64,000 nt of DNA from Haemonchus contortus (Eukaryota > Nematoda > Chromadorea > Rhabditida > Trichostrongylidae), in contig LS997566.1 of assembly GCA_000469685.2 (NCBI GenBank), positions 30,127,496 through 30,191,495 on the forward strand, written 5' to 3'. A model generated the notes under the pieces. That model searched no databases and was not told where the DNA came from. It saw only the letters and a program-made list of their open reading frames with translations. Shown here piece after piece: positions 21,216-34,600 of the stretch (position 1 is its first letter; each line of letters begins with the position of its first letter). The position numbers were made by a program, and so were the translations under genes.

Positions 21216-22499
21216 TGTAGTTTCCCTCATAATGCACCTCATAACAACAAGATGACAAGAGCTAATGAGGAACTAGGACTCTAGAAGAGGTGAAAGAAAA
21301 CTACTCGATAGAAATTTTATTTTCGAGCTTGGATGAAACCCGATACGAAGGTGCCGCTGGTGCTCTTGGACTTGTCCCGTTGTTTTTCTGAAAAACCCCG
21401 AGTTTCAGCTTTCGCGCTTATGTTTGTTGGAACTTAAACGGCTGATCATCTTGATGCGGACCTCCTCAAATGCGACAAATCAGATTTCTCAGGCCATCGA
21501 TTTTTTGAAGTAACCATATGCAAAAACTAAAAACCGCAGATCGTGACGGCGTACGTCTCACATGTGTGGTACAAAAAAGAACATCGAGCAAGCTTATGGT
21601 TTCGTGTAGGCAGGTGGAGTAGCTGCAATTTCACAATCGACTTCGTAGGAACGGAAATAATTCGGGAGAAAACCAAAGTAAAGACTGAGTTATAAGTTTG
21701 GTGCAGGCTGGTCTTTCTACCAAAGAAGTCGCCCTCAGGATGGCGAGGTCAATGGAGGCCTGATATGGCATACACAGAAATTTTAGAGAGCTTGGAAGAA
21801 ATCTCATTTCACGATCAAAATGGGTCAACTTTATGGCTTGCAACGAGCCCAATCAAGTGGAGGAGTCAAGATGAAGGCTCGAGTCTCGATTATAAGTATA
21901 TGAGACCAACGGAGACTTTCGGGATTTCCACTTTAGTTCCTCAATTCTGTTTTTTTTTCGGGAGGAAGTAAGACACCCATGCTAGTCTACTTTTACGTAG
22001 CCACTCAACTGTGGAAAAGAATAAACAGAAGCGTCCTCTCAGAGTTAGTTTAAATTTATGCATAAAGACCAAAAAACATGTAGAACCATTATACGGAAAC
22101 GATCTGCATCGATAACTATATGCCCGTACGTGGCAGCTCGAAAAAGAATTAACGAAGTGAAATGGTTTTTGAATTGTGGAATGGTTTCTGTCCACCCTTT
22201 AAGACACAGCCATCTTATCGTTGATAAACAAAACAGCTGCGGTTCATAAGCCAGCAAGACCATCTGTGACATGCCAAAAGAACAGGACTACAGCTGAACT
22301 GATTACAAAGCACAACCAATTTTGGCCACCCTTGGAGACGTGCTTCTCACTATGGTTCAGATGGAACGTTCAAAAAGTAATTATGCTGTGCCATGTTGTA
22401 GTATGCTGAGTAGTTGCTGATTGCCTTACTACAAAAAGATAATTGAAAGCATAGTCTCGAATAAATACATGAAAGGGTGAAGAATGAAGCCTTCGGACG
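21216..22499. other. No gene recognised
   Basis: Short frames only; no domain motif, splice pair or repeat with a second copy was found. Confidence 0.45.
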
Positions 22500-22768
22500 T
22501 TGACGACGCCCCGCACTCAACTCCCTTTAGAATAGTGGCAAAGTGGCGTATTGAATGCGAATGTGGTCTATTCAAAAAGCTTGCGAAGGCCAACCAATGT
22601 ACAAGTCGCTGGTCTCATCCTCCCAGACGAGTTTGTTGCCAATTAACCGAACTTGGAGGGATGGAAGGCTTGGTTGGCCTGTGCGAATATCTATCCGGGA
22701 TTCGAACCCGTGATCATGCGTATAATGCATATATCTTATTCGCCACTCGTCACTCCACCACTTCCACC
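22500..22768 (-). mobile_element. tRNA-derived SINE, copy 3
   Basis: Minus orientation. The B box complement GGATTCGAACCC lies at about 22699-22711 and the tRNA-like start near 22765 (CCACCACTTCCACC complement). The body contains CCTCCCAGACGAG, GGAGGGATGGAAGGCTTGG and the ACTCAACTCCCTTT tail side. It is diverged but collinear with the other copies. Confidence 0.75.
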
Positions 22769-23471
22769 CTAATATAGTCAGAAATAAGATTCATAAAGCA
22801 TAACTTCAATGAAGGAAATAAATAGGGCATAGTCGACCTCACAGTGACATGTTGAATTTTTGGAAATTTCGAGAAAGTATGGACGCTTGCACAAATACAC
22901 AGAATCATTAGCGAAACCTGTGTATTAATGTGAGAAGAAAGGGTCGGTTTGGTTAATGAATAATGGCTGTAGAATCAAACAGTATTCGGTCGTGGGAGAG
23001 AAATCCGGGTCAACTAATTATGCGGGTCACCTAGATAATACTCGAAACTCGGGTAGGCTTACCCAAGTAGAGGTCGAATAGTACGTCTCATGTCAATCAT
23101 TCGTAAGTTTTCTGTCTGTGGCATATACGATAAAATGTCAATTAACAAGCGGACCACGCTGTCTAATACGTGCAGTGAATCAGTGAGGGTCCGGCTATGC
23201 AAAAAATCCGAATTCTATCACTCATCAAATGATTCATCGTTTTATCAACCTCGTTAGATTTTTTTCTTATAAAACAAAACGAGAGCATCATGTCCCTCGC
23301 TGCTGCCTCTACTTTCGTGATTATTATTCAGATCTAAACGGAAATATTTGAACCGCAAAACGATTTTTCAAACGAAACGAGTCAGCACAGAAAGCACAGC
23401 ACCTTCAAAAAAAGTTTCATTGCAATAGGATTCATGAGATTGTAGTTTGCCTATCAGCAGAGAGATCTAAC
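22769..23471. other. No gene recognised
   Basis: AT-rich spacer without supported features. Confidence 0.4.
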
Positions 23472-23961
23472 CAGGGAGGGGTAGTCTACTTATCTTGGAA
23501 CTTTGAATTCAGACCCAGATAAATCGATAGAGTTTTGAAAGCTGTTTACGAAAATGGAAATCAAAACTGCAAAATGATTCTCCTTGAAAAGTTATGGGGG
23601 CCCGAATTTTGCTCGACAGTAGTATCAATTGTCTAAAGAAATGTCAGAAAAAATTTAGAGAGCCTTCGATAAAATGAAAAAAACATTTTGCAAATGTGCG
23701 GACAATGGCGTAGAGGGACCCCTCATTTCACGCCCACGAAGCGAGACCACTACCACTAGGTCACCTGGGCGTTTGATATGGAAGCGACGAGTTCGCATTT
23801 CCAATTGATACTACTGTCGAGCAATATTCGGGCCCCCATATCTTTTTAAGGAGAACCATTTTGCAGTTTTAATTTCCATTTTCGTAAACAGCATTCAGAA
23901 CTCTATCGATTTATCTGGGTCTTGATTCAAAGTTCCAAGATAAGTAGACTACCCCTCCCTG
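23472..23961. mobile_element. MITE with 160-bp terminal inverted repeats
   Basis: The arms 23472-23631 and 23802-23961 are equal-length reverse complements at high identity, starting CAGGGAGGGGTAGTCTACTT. The 170-bp centre includes, on the minus strand, GGTGACCTAGTGGTAGTGG followed by CGCTTCGTGGGCG, which resembles the 5' half of a tRNA with its A box. No transposase. The target duplication is not obvious. Confidence 0.75.
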
Positions 23962-24170
23962 ATAAGACTTTCATCAACGGTACGCATCTCCCATCAAAAT
24001 GTTCCCATTCCCAGACCCATAAGTAAAATTGTATTTGGGACGTCAGGTTTTTCCATGAAACTTCCCACACCTGTATAAAGGCTGAGAAGCTGTTGCAATG
24101 GGAATTTTAGAAAGTGCTGGAACGGCAAGAGTAGGTAGAGCTGGCAAGGTCCTCAAATGGCTTACTATTA

Positions 24171-25466
24171 TGTTGTAAGGAAAGTTCTGACCGTTTCCAC
24201 GAATTATATGAATAAATAAAAAAAAATTATATGAATTCAAATTTTGACGGCTGTTCATTCAGATTAATCGACATATTGTTTTCCTTAGGTAAGTCACGAG
24301 TTGCTCTTTCTGTCATAGCGCTTTCCCCAGAGTGTGTAAAGTTTCGGAATCCTTAGGAGGTTTTTCTGGCAGGATGGATAAGACTGCTTTTCGAACGGTT
24401 TTACTTCACGAGTTCAAACTTGGTCGAACAACGAAGGATGCAGCCACAAACATTGTCGTAGTATGGGGAGAAGGCACTGCATCGGAGCGAACGGTTCGTC
24501 GCTGGTTTCAGAAGTTCAGAAGCGGAGACGGGTCAATGGAAGACGAAGAGCGAGTTGGTCGACCATCTTTAGTTGATCACGATGTTTTGCTAAGAGCAAT
24601 GGAAGAAGATCGGCGTCAACCTTTAAGAAAGAATGCCAAGAAGATGGGTATCTCCCACACAGTCGTCGCTGCCCACCTTGAGCTGCTTGGAATAGTGAAG
24701 AAGCTTGACAAGGGGAGCCACACGACTTCACGGAGCAGCAACAACTGAAGCGCTTCGAGGTTTCAAGTTCGCTGTTGATAAGGAATGATGCTGAGCCTTT
24801 TCTTCATCGTATCGGAACGTGTGACGAGAAATGGATCCTGTATGATAACAGGGAGCGTTCTGCTCAGTGGGTGGGTGTGGATGAGCCTTCAAAAAATTTC
24901 CAAAACCAAGTTTACTCGTCACGAAGACAATGATCACAGTTTGGTGGTCCAACCATGGATTAATCTACTACACGTTTCCTCCTCCAAGTCGAACCATCAC
25001 CACACAGTCATATTGTGATCAAATTCACAAGAAGTACGCAAAAAGGGGGCAAATGCAGCCAGCACTAGTCAAGCCACCACGGTCTACTGCCCTTACACGA
25101 CAATGCACAACCACATGTGTCTCTAATCGTCTTCCAGAAGTTGAACGAGCTGCGAATCGAAGCTCTCCCTCATCCACCCTACTCACCAAACCTGTCACCA
25201 ACTGACTACCATATATTCAAATATCTGGACAGCTTCTTAAAGGAAAGAGCATTCGAAAATCAAGGCGACGTGGGAGCTGCCCTTCTCGAGTTTTTGGAAT
25301 CCAGATCTCCGGACTTTTAAAAGGATGGAACAGACAAACTCGTTTCACGTTGGCAAACATGTGTAGAATCGAATGGAGCTTACTATGAATAAAAATGTTC
25401 ACTTTAAGATGAGTTATAACGTTTTGAAAAATAGTTGACGGAACGGCCAGAACTTTCCTTACAACC
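24171..25466 (+). mobile_element. Mariner transposon, ~1.3 kb
   Basis: TIRs TGTTGTAAGGAAAGTTCTGA (24171) and complement of GGTTGTAAGGAAAGTTCTGG (ending 25466). TA on both sides (24169-24170, 25467-25468). The length, 1296 bp, is normal for mariner, and the transposase lies inside on the plus strand. Confidence 0.85.
24374..25392 (+). pseudogene. Mariner transposase (D,D34D), broken
   Basis: Starts at ATG 24374 with MDKTAFRTVLLHEF, a helix-turn-helix domain of the mariner/SETMAR type (ASERTVRRWFQKF, then VGRPSL, then ISHTVVAAHL). The catalytic part continues in other frames: TCDEKWILYDN (first Asp), LHDNAQPHVSL (second Asp), HPPYSPNLSPTDYHIF (third Asp), ending RWQTCVESNGAYYE and stop at 25392. 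Frameshifts lie near 24700-24790 and again between about 24960 and 25110; a stop codon interrupts at about 25318. All three catalytic Asp are still readable, so the decay is moderate. Confidence 0.85.
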
Positions 25467-25468
25467 TA

Positions 25469-28400
25469 ATAGTTTCTAGGAAGTTGGAATTATGTTACGA
25501 ATTACGTCGTCATGGAATTGATAAAAGCAATTCGTAATCTAAAATGCTCTTCCGCATAGCAGTAAAGCTAATCTTACCTCCCATCTAAAGATACGGAAGC
25601 TGTAGGTGGCCGTGAACAGAAGGGAAACGATCGATGATAAAGAATGGTCGTACCGGACCGGGAGGCTAGAGGCAGCAATCTAACGTCTGGCAGTGATAGC
25701 ACAGTGGACTACTCTCTTGCTCCCTTCCTCACAATTTCGACGAAAGTGGTCTTCACCCTCCTGCCATATTCAAAACGGTCCCTTTGTTTCAAATGAAGAT
25801 TTCTAAATGGACAGCAGTGTCTTCAGAGATTGAAGTGAAGTGAAGCCGTGTCAGTTCAAACTACATAACCACTACGACTGGTGAGGGCCAAATACGATAG
25901 CGATAACGGATCAAATGATAAGAGTACGGTGTGAACTGAAGAAAAGGAAAAATACGTTCAGGAGACGTTGATTTTCATTTTTGAACTACTTTGGATGTTT
26001 TTCACGTTTTCATCTCCTCGTATACATTTCATTTACACTGTATACTCAGTGAACTATGAACTTCAGTTATACTCGAATCGAAATGGACCAAAGGAAGACT
26101 GCTTTTGATTTTTTTTTATCACAATTGACTTGTTATTATTTTAGTTAATTGAATACATTTAAATTTTTCATTTTGCAAGCTATATATTCGGCCTCAATCA
26201 AACCACCTATGCCGAGGGTACCGTTTCTATGTTTTAATGATTTAAGGACGAAGATTTCTAGTGTGGATCAAATCGTCTTGGGATGATCCTTCCACAGGAC
26301 CATTTAAAATTTCATTTGCAATTTCAATGCTAATCCTACTCATGGGTCAGTTACGCCTGTTAATCCAAAAAGATGGGTGATTGGGTTGGCTCATACAGAC
26401 GGTTCTGCCAGGTGGTAGTCCGCTTGACACTATCGCGCCGCCTACACCTAACCACCTGTCCTTTGCGTTACCGAATACTATGTTTTTTTCTCAATTTCCC
26501 ATGGATTCTTCTACTCACAAAAGCGGTCAGATGGCCGATTGACCAGTTAGTTACAAAAACATTTCCGAATCACAAACATAGAAATATAAACAAACAAAAA
26601 CAAAGAAGTTCGCGGAGTCTCTCTCATGCGCAGCCTGATGACATCGCATGATTACTTTTTAGTTCATGTTCCGCTTCTGCTATTACAGTGTCACTGAGTA
26701 AAAACCAATAGTCATGTTGATAGCATGAAATTCAAGCAAAAAAGTCGCCAACAGGAATTATGATAAACGTGAAAACATAAACACAAAAAGTGAAATAAAT
26801 ATGTAAAGCTAACTATAAACCATGCATGTCCTTTTGATTTTATGCACGCGGGGGCGGGCTCGATCATAAACGGCCGTGAAAACACGTTTCCAAGGAGATT
26901 CTTATGTGATCGGCAAAAAATAAAGCGGGACGACAACAGAAGTGGACGGTTTGTTTGGTCGAGGAGGTTGTTTTGTGGCACAGCTGTAATCAAAGAACAT
27001 TACAAGGAAGTTTGCTTGCTAATCAGCTGTGCGTGCCAGGATCGGTGACAGGAATGAACGACCACCATTTTTTTTGGTTGGCCGTTGTAAGCAAGCAAAG
27101 CATCATTACCGATTGTATCGTGTATCTGATCTCAATTACTTGAAACTCTTCAGCAATTTTGGAGCGATTGGACCTAACGAGCGAAAGGCAAGAAAACGTT
27201 CCTGTAAAGAAGAGAAGATACATTTTATGGACTCCCAGCCATGATACGAATTCAGACTTGGCCATCTGAGTGTGATTTCTGGAAGGATTCACTTCATGAA
27301 TCACCTTACTCCCACAAGCTTCTTTTACAGCCCAAACCATTATTTGAAAGCCTATCAAGATCGATCGATATCAAAATACTAGGGTTAACTGCTGAATACC
27401 AACTGCAAATTTTCGAAAGTGAAAGGAGTAAAAAATGAAAACACTTTGTACTGCTTGGGTTCAAGTTTTTCTTGCAATGGCGAGGCATGCTAACGTAAAA
27501 TGGGGAAATCTGTAAAGTATGACATTCAAGGTATATAGAACTGGAAGAAGTTCATCTCAATGTGGAAAACACATACCAGTTGTATCTACACAATTCTCCA
27601 ATTTCGCCTACAGGCAAACTACTCAAGAAGAGCGACCTCCACTTTTTTTCGACGTCTTTTCTCAATTTTTTGACATCGCATACCATTATTCAGTTATTAA
27701 TTCACCTATGTACATAGGATGCGTCAATAGACGCCTGTCGTCGTTTGTTGTCTACAGTAGGGAAAGGAATAAAAGCTCCGCAATCAAAAGAGGAGCAATA
27801 CAAAAAAGAACGAACAATAAAACACAAAGAACACAGTCGCAGCATGGGTTATGAAGTCACCTTCAGGTGATTAAACAATGGTATGCACTTGTCATAGAAC
27901 ATATTTGGATTGCATTTACCATCGTTTATCATCGGCATGATACGCATAATTATTTGTTTATTTTATTTATTCATTTCTGCGCCAAAATGACGCGCTATCA
28001 CAAAAAGAGCAGAACGCATTCTATGTCGACTCTACTAGTACTCATTTACCGCCTCCAAACCAACACCAACGTCCCATCTTACTTCGACCTATTCCTATGA
28101 GTCCTTGTAACTGGCTAGCCCGTTGCTTCACATAACGTCATGATGAGCTTGTGCACCTACACCCCTCTTATCACTTACTCGTTTCGCTTCTGTTTTACGT
28201 TGTATTGAAACCCAACACTTCTTCCGCTCAACCTCTGCACAAGCCAGCAATGCGAGTTCTATGGTCCAAGGATGTTCAGCTATGAAATGGCTAACAATGA
28301 ATATTCCTTGGACGTATTTCATGTAAGCATGATTGCGATTATTTAATTTTGAGGAGCCATTTTAAATGCGCTACTCGAAAAGATTCCCTTATTCAGAGAC

Positions 28401-30080
28401 ATGTTAAGCGAACTGAGCCTCGCAAAGGTCAGCAGTAAGACAATTAAACTAGACCAAAATGCGAGGAAACTTCTTTCAATGCGTTCAAACGAAAGTTGTA
28501 CTCGAGTGCTGTTTCTATACAACACATTATTTATCTTTATCTTCAATACGAATGAGAAAAAGCCAATAATGTCAGTTCCGTTGCAGCACCTCACTCGATG
28601 GTTTTGTTTGAAATGGTACGATAGCCTGGGTGTGGTGCATTAGGAACGAAATTGTCACGTCGCAGGGAGAGGGGCGTCGCGCGCGAAAGAATGTAGCAGG
28701 ATGAAGCAGTAGCTAAGAAATACAAGAACAAAAGTACTGATACTAGTATTGTACATAAAATAATGATCGCATCGATTACTCAAAATCGTTCCTAACGCCC
28801 GTCTCCCCTATAGCCTCGATGTAAATAAGGGGTATGACATATCTCAGAGAGCAGAAGAGTCCAGAGCTATCCCTCCTCATTCTCTCGTATGAAGCTTGTG
28901 TGAAGTTTCCCGGGTACCAAATTTGATTGCAATGAATCGACATCTACGAAGGCGAAATGACACCCTCCGTTAGTCATGTTGCATTTGTCGCTGTTACTAT
29001 ACAAAGACCAACACAGTGAGCAACGAGCCAACCAGGTGTTTATACTATCCTGTACTAGTCACAGAAGACCAAGCTAAAACAAACATCGAAGTACACACTC
29101 AAATCCACAAAACATGCAAGTCACATGTCTGAAATGCAAGTAAACAACAAGTATTTTGCTCGAAACTGGACTTCGAGACTAGCAGTAAGGTAGAGTTGCT
29201 GCCTGCTGGCAGAATGCACTGGTGATGATTGATTCATCCCTCATCAAACACTGGCGATTAATCCGCGTGGACGCAACACAGCGCGGCACGAGCTATTATA
29301 CCGAAGAAGCAGTAATTAGTGTTATTATTTCCGAGCGTGGTCTCTAGGTAAACAAAAGCAAGTCCCGAGTTGAAGATGCGTATAAATAAAGGCGGGACCT
29401 TGGTCGATAAAACGCTCGATTACGGAGAAGAGAAGGGCAAGTTCAAGAACTCAGAAGTGCCTCGGTGTGATGAGCGAGAAAGGAGATCGATGAGAATTCT
29501 GCGCAATGACGGCTTCTGTATGACGCAGCGATCGTCCCTAATTGAAACGAAAAACAGACTACGGAGGGCTATTAGGGACCTACTGGGTTGTGAAAACATA
29601 ATTGGCCTGTTTTAATTGCAAACTAGTTTCTCTGCATTTGATGGGGGGATGAATATGTCGATGGCCAAAAGGGCGAAAAGTTTATCTCTGTTTCGGCAAT
29701 CAACAGCTTGTCTGGATGAGCCCTGGAGCTCAATTTTGCTTCTTTTTCGGAAGGCTCTACCTTACACCCGCTTAGCTCTAATTGACAGCTAATTTGCTCA
29801 CCAGTTTTAGGAACTGGCACCCTCACAAATGGGCGACTCATGATGTGGATGAATCAGCCTCTCCAAAATGATTTTGCATTGTATTCACAGCTGACATTGC
29901 AACGGTGCATATTTGCCATCGTAGAATCCCTGAGAATGACTTAAACGGTTTCTAGCAGCCTTACTCTGGCACTGTCCTCCTTAGTGACCTGGGGAATCTA
30001 GATCCACTGGCTGTTTTCTTTTTGCCCTGAATAACAATAACCTCCTGTTGTTGAAAATCTGCTCCCGTTCAAGGTTCTTA
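25469..30080. other. No gene recognised (4.6 kb)
   Basis: AT-rich anonymous DNA. Several 60-110 codon frames exist on both strands (for example 27023-27358 minus, 27519-27854 plus, 29370-29615 plus), but none shows a family motif or a phase-compatible neighbour. Confidence 0.45.
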
Positions 30081-31065
30081 GGTGGAAAACTTCATCAAAT
30101 TAACGGCTTAACGTTTCGACGAAATAGTCGTCTTCAGAGGCCTAACCTCAATTCGAGATGGTTTACGATATCCGGCAGCGTTTGATCTATCTACCAAACA
30201 ACGACCGAAATTCATTGGAGATCTACACACTTCACTGGATTTCACCAGGCTCCACCGTTGAAGCGGATAGAATGAGCTGACGCCACAGGCGACTGTCAGT
30301 AGCGATTGAGACTTCTTGATGTCTCCCTTATACTTTCGATAATAGAGCTCACCTTACGATGGTACTGCCCACGAGTCGTTGCCCGCAGAGCGGTAGGTAT
30401 AGCAAGAGGTTATAGTTGTGGTTAGACACTCATCCCTATTGTTCATCTTGACATTGCTTTGCAGAACCCAGCACGCTTCTAATGCCTTTTTTGTTGAAAA
30501 TTCCATCTCCTGCACTGATATCGTGCACTTCTCTTCAAACTTGCCGCCGTTGTGTTCCTCAACTCAATGTCGACCGAGCGCTCTTAAAAGGATCCCGCGT
30601 CTCCTACTAGCTAGATTTCCTAGAAACCGTATGGCTATGTAGTTGTCGGCCTATCTCGCCGATAGAAGTTGATCCAAATGCCCGAAATCGTGGCTGGTAG
30701 ATCGCGTCCACAAGTACGCAATCACCTGCTTTCCTGTATGGACATATGGTAAAGTCATTTGTCAAGCACTGTTCACCATAGAGCCGATTTCAAACCAACT
30801 GTTGTTTGACGTTGCTGTTAGGCATGTTCACCAGTTGGACAGCATATTGCAGGTCAGTTCTGCAAAGGCTCTGCTGTAATACATAGCTTACTTTATCGGA
30901 GATGGAAGGAAGACACAGCGTAGTTTCTTAGGGCGTGAAGCCTCTGCGATTTGCTAGGGAGATTGAACGCTGGCGGCTGTTGTAAACTTCCTCGATTCGT
31001 TTGGGCCTCTGAAGACGACAACTACATGGAAACGTTGACCCGTTGATTTAACCAAGTTCCCCCTG
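30081..31065. mobile_element. Element with ~62-bp terminal inverted repeats
   Basis: Arms 30081-30142 and 31003-31065. Both read inward AACTT...TTAACG...AACGTTTC...GTCGTCTTCAGAGGCC. The GTCGTCTTCAGAGGC core is identical. The ~860-bp interior has no recognisable coding. Probably a non-autonomous DNA transposon. Confidence 0.55.
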
Positions 31066-31692
31066 GAAAACTCGAACGGCAGAAGAATTTCAACAACGTA
31101 CACGACAATGCTGAAGTAAAACAAGCGAGAAGTTGAAAACTCTTCACCTCCAGTGTCTGAGCGAGCTTCAACGGAATTTTAGGAACTATTTGTCACAATC
31201 ATTTTCTTAGAATGCATCCTAATGGGACTATAAAAATTACGGGAGGATCGCTTGTTTGTAAAGACAGAGGACTTCAAAGTCTAGAGTGAACAGTAACGAG
31301 AAATTTCAAAAAAAAATGCATTTGGAGGTGGAACGATCGAGATCTTCTCTAAAGTTAAGGTAAAAAAAAGGGGCCTCGGATAGAAGCAAATAGCCAAGTC
31401 GATGACGACAGCTCACTCCGCGGCTGCGTAGGATTACCCCAAGAACAAGAAAAAAGACAGAAAAAAAGAAAAAAGCATATCCGTAGTGGCTCTGATGATT
31501 GAATTAAAATATGGGGAAAATAAATTCTAATGTGAATAATTTGAATGTTAGGGAATATTGATTACTAATGTACTTTGGGTACTTCTGGAATGTGCTCTTC
31601 AGAAGGGAATAAGATCCTGAACTGGGTATGAACAAAACAATCACAAACACGGGAATCCGATCACAATTTCTATCACTGGCTGCGAAAGTGTA

Positions 31693-34600
31693 CTACACGT
31701 CATCTCTACAGGTTTCTGGATAGACGTGTATCAAAACTGCGAGGAACATGGCCGAAATGACGACGTACGGAGCGAAACAGATCGTGAACCCATACACCTC
31801 CATGGTCCACATGAATGTGGCAGTGCTGAAAACAAGGAATCCGTTGGAACAATTCACGAATTCGAGAGATTGCTCATACCTGATGGTAGCCAGGATCCAC
31901 ATTAAAGTCCTTCCTCGGCTGGCATATGTCATCTGCTCATTGGAACAGGCAAATTGTTCTGAAGAGAGGAAGAAGAGTGAGGATAACCAGAAATTCGATT
32001 AGAAATCATCAAGAGCAGAGTTATTCACGCTGAAAGGATGGAAAGGGGCTACGGAAATCAACTGGTCACCATTGACGTGCTCCCTAGTTCAAGGTTTCCT
32101 ATGCCTGATACTTTCCATCAGCCATCCACTTTTACATCCAATTACTCGAGACATCCATCGTTTAATCAAGCGACCAACGCGTATTCATACAAACGATGGA
32201 AGAACTACTGAATTGAGGAGATTCCCACTTTCCTCGATAGATGAAGCACTCGATATGATTGTAGGAGCAAAGTACAAAGTATGCATTAGACAATAACTTG
32301 ACAAGGTTGGCAGCACGGTCACTGATTTTCTGCTCGCAATTTTTGATTTAAAGGCCCAGTTCACGATAATTTTGAGGTACCTTTTTCAAGTTGGAAAGTG
32401 GAAGTATTGATGTAGAGGAGTTCATCGGTGTCGAAGAGAGCGAGAAATTCCGAATACTTCAAGCTTTTTAAAAGTAGTGGAAGTGGAAGTTGTATGAGAT
32501 CATCGCGATAGGAATGGCATGTAAGGGTTTCTGAACGAGATTTACCTTGCTCCATCGTGGAGAGAGCTGACTACATCAAACCATAACAGTCCAGAATTGC
32601 CTTTCACTGTCGCTATGGGTCATGACAAGTTGTTTGAACTTCCTACATTGGTTTCCTTATGTATGGTGCAGCCTCTACAAAGCCGTTGAAACTCGTCCCT
32701 CCGCTCGGGGTGTGGCATTCACATGTTACAATCTCTGCTTCCTTGATGTGCTGTATCCAGGACGGTCTTCGCCCTTGTAATGACAGGTATGGTATAAGGG
32801 GGAGCCTCGAATTCATACTGAAGGGAAATCTCAGAAACCATTTTTATCGTGGACTGTGCCTTTAACTGGAACAATTGGTTGACGTTGGTTCATTCGTGAG
32901 GGTTTCTTGAAGTCAATTTCTCATTACACTAGTTTTCTACCATTTATGTAAGCGGATTACTTCATTGATATCAATTTCTCATTACACTAGTTTTCTACCA
33001 TTTATGTAAGCGGATTACTTCATTGATAAGAACGTGCACCTTTTAAATCACCTATGTATATTTCTCAGTCATCTATGACGTTTTCTGTGAGACGCTTATT
33101 TAAATCATTCCAAACCAGATTAACTTTTCATTCCTCATCAACTCGGGCAATGGTGGTGTGGGAGCGCTCTGGTCATACTTCCGCTGAGCTGAATAAAAAC
33201 CTGAGCAGATGGAATAACTGACGGCTTATAGGTTCCTTGAGGTTAAGGTCTACTGCGGCGGTCACTAGAGTTGAAATAGAGCCATTATGCCATCCTGTGC
33301 TGGCAATTTGAGATTCATTCCGTCAGTTCAACTCACCTGTGATCAAACAGAGCGCTGTGTTGCAAGGGACACATACTACGAAGGCGAGTAACCAGAAAAG
33401 AACACTCATCGCAATCGTTTTGTGCTGAAACAATGTAGTTTTGTACTGAAAAGGTCTGAATTGTAGAACTGATCAAATTTCGAGATTAGAGAGCTGTATC
33501 GTTTGACATCGAAACCCAAGGAGAGTCCGGTTTGATGTCATAGAATTCAGCTTGGCTTCATCTGATCCGCTCTGCTGCAGTTGTTTTCATCTTTGTCGTT
33601 GTTTTGTTATGGTGGTTTACTGCTCTCTGTCAGGGGAAGGGGAGGGGTGGAGGGGGAGGGTGGTAGAATCGGGATTGCCGTTCCAAGGCGACTAAATTAT
33701 AAGCCGCCATTCGAAAAATTCCAGGTCCACGATGCTTTCGCATGAACACCTTGCTACAAGTTCAGTAAGTATAAAGTGAGTCTGAAATACCCTCGAGGGT
33801 TTGATAATTTTGACAATTTAAGAAATGAAAGCCGGTATGCTAGGCAATTTCTTGATCCCTTCAAGAAAACTAGGGGTAATTCTTGAACAAGTACCTATTA
33901 CTCACTGCTGGAATTGTAATTCGGACGTATTCTGAAAATAGGCTGCCTGTAAACGTTTCCTACTCTTTGCAGCGGATATGCACCGTCAATGTGAAACTGA
34001 AAGCGTATACAATGCGCCAATTTACTAATAAGACCCTGACCCACTTCCCATACGTCCACCGTATGCTAGACCGGAAGAGCATTCTCCTCAGTTTGCTACT
34101 TAAGCACCTTCATCAGAGCAATGCTTACATTCCAAACAGACCCTGACATCGCACTTACTACCTCAGGAGAACTTTAAAAATAATCTGACGTTTACATACC
34201 TCGGGCTGTAAATGAGGATAGTACGACGTCAAAAGAAGCATCGCCTGAATCATCACAGCAACTATATATCCACCAACGATCAGGATCTTCCTGAAGGATA
34301 TTTGAGATTTAATTTGCAATCCTCCTGAAAAACTGGCAAAGGAGAGAGTGTGATAAAATCACCTATCCAAAAGCGATTTGTGAAGAATAAAGATCGCCAC
34401 GATCTGAACGACAGGAAAAGCGACAGAAAGCCGGGCCGATGTGATGGGATCGAGACCAAAGCTGTAAGCAGCCTCAGTCATTTTTTTTTCAAAAATTTGG
34501 ATTAAAATTGGAGCAAGTGGTTATAACCGAGCTAGTGCTTGGCAAAGGCTGTACTATCACTTACTTCTCAAACACACCTTTCGAAAACGCCAGGATTGCT

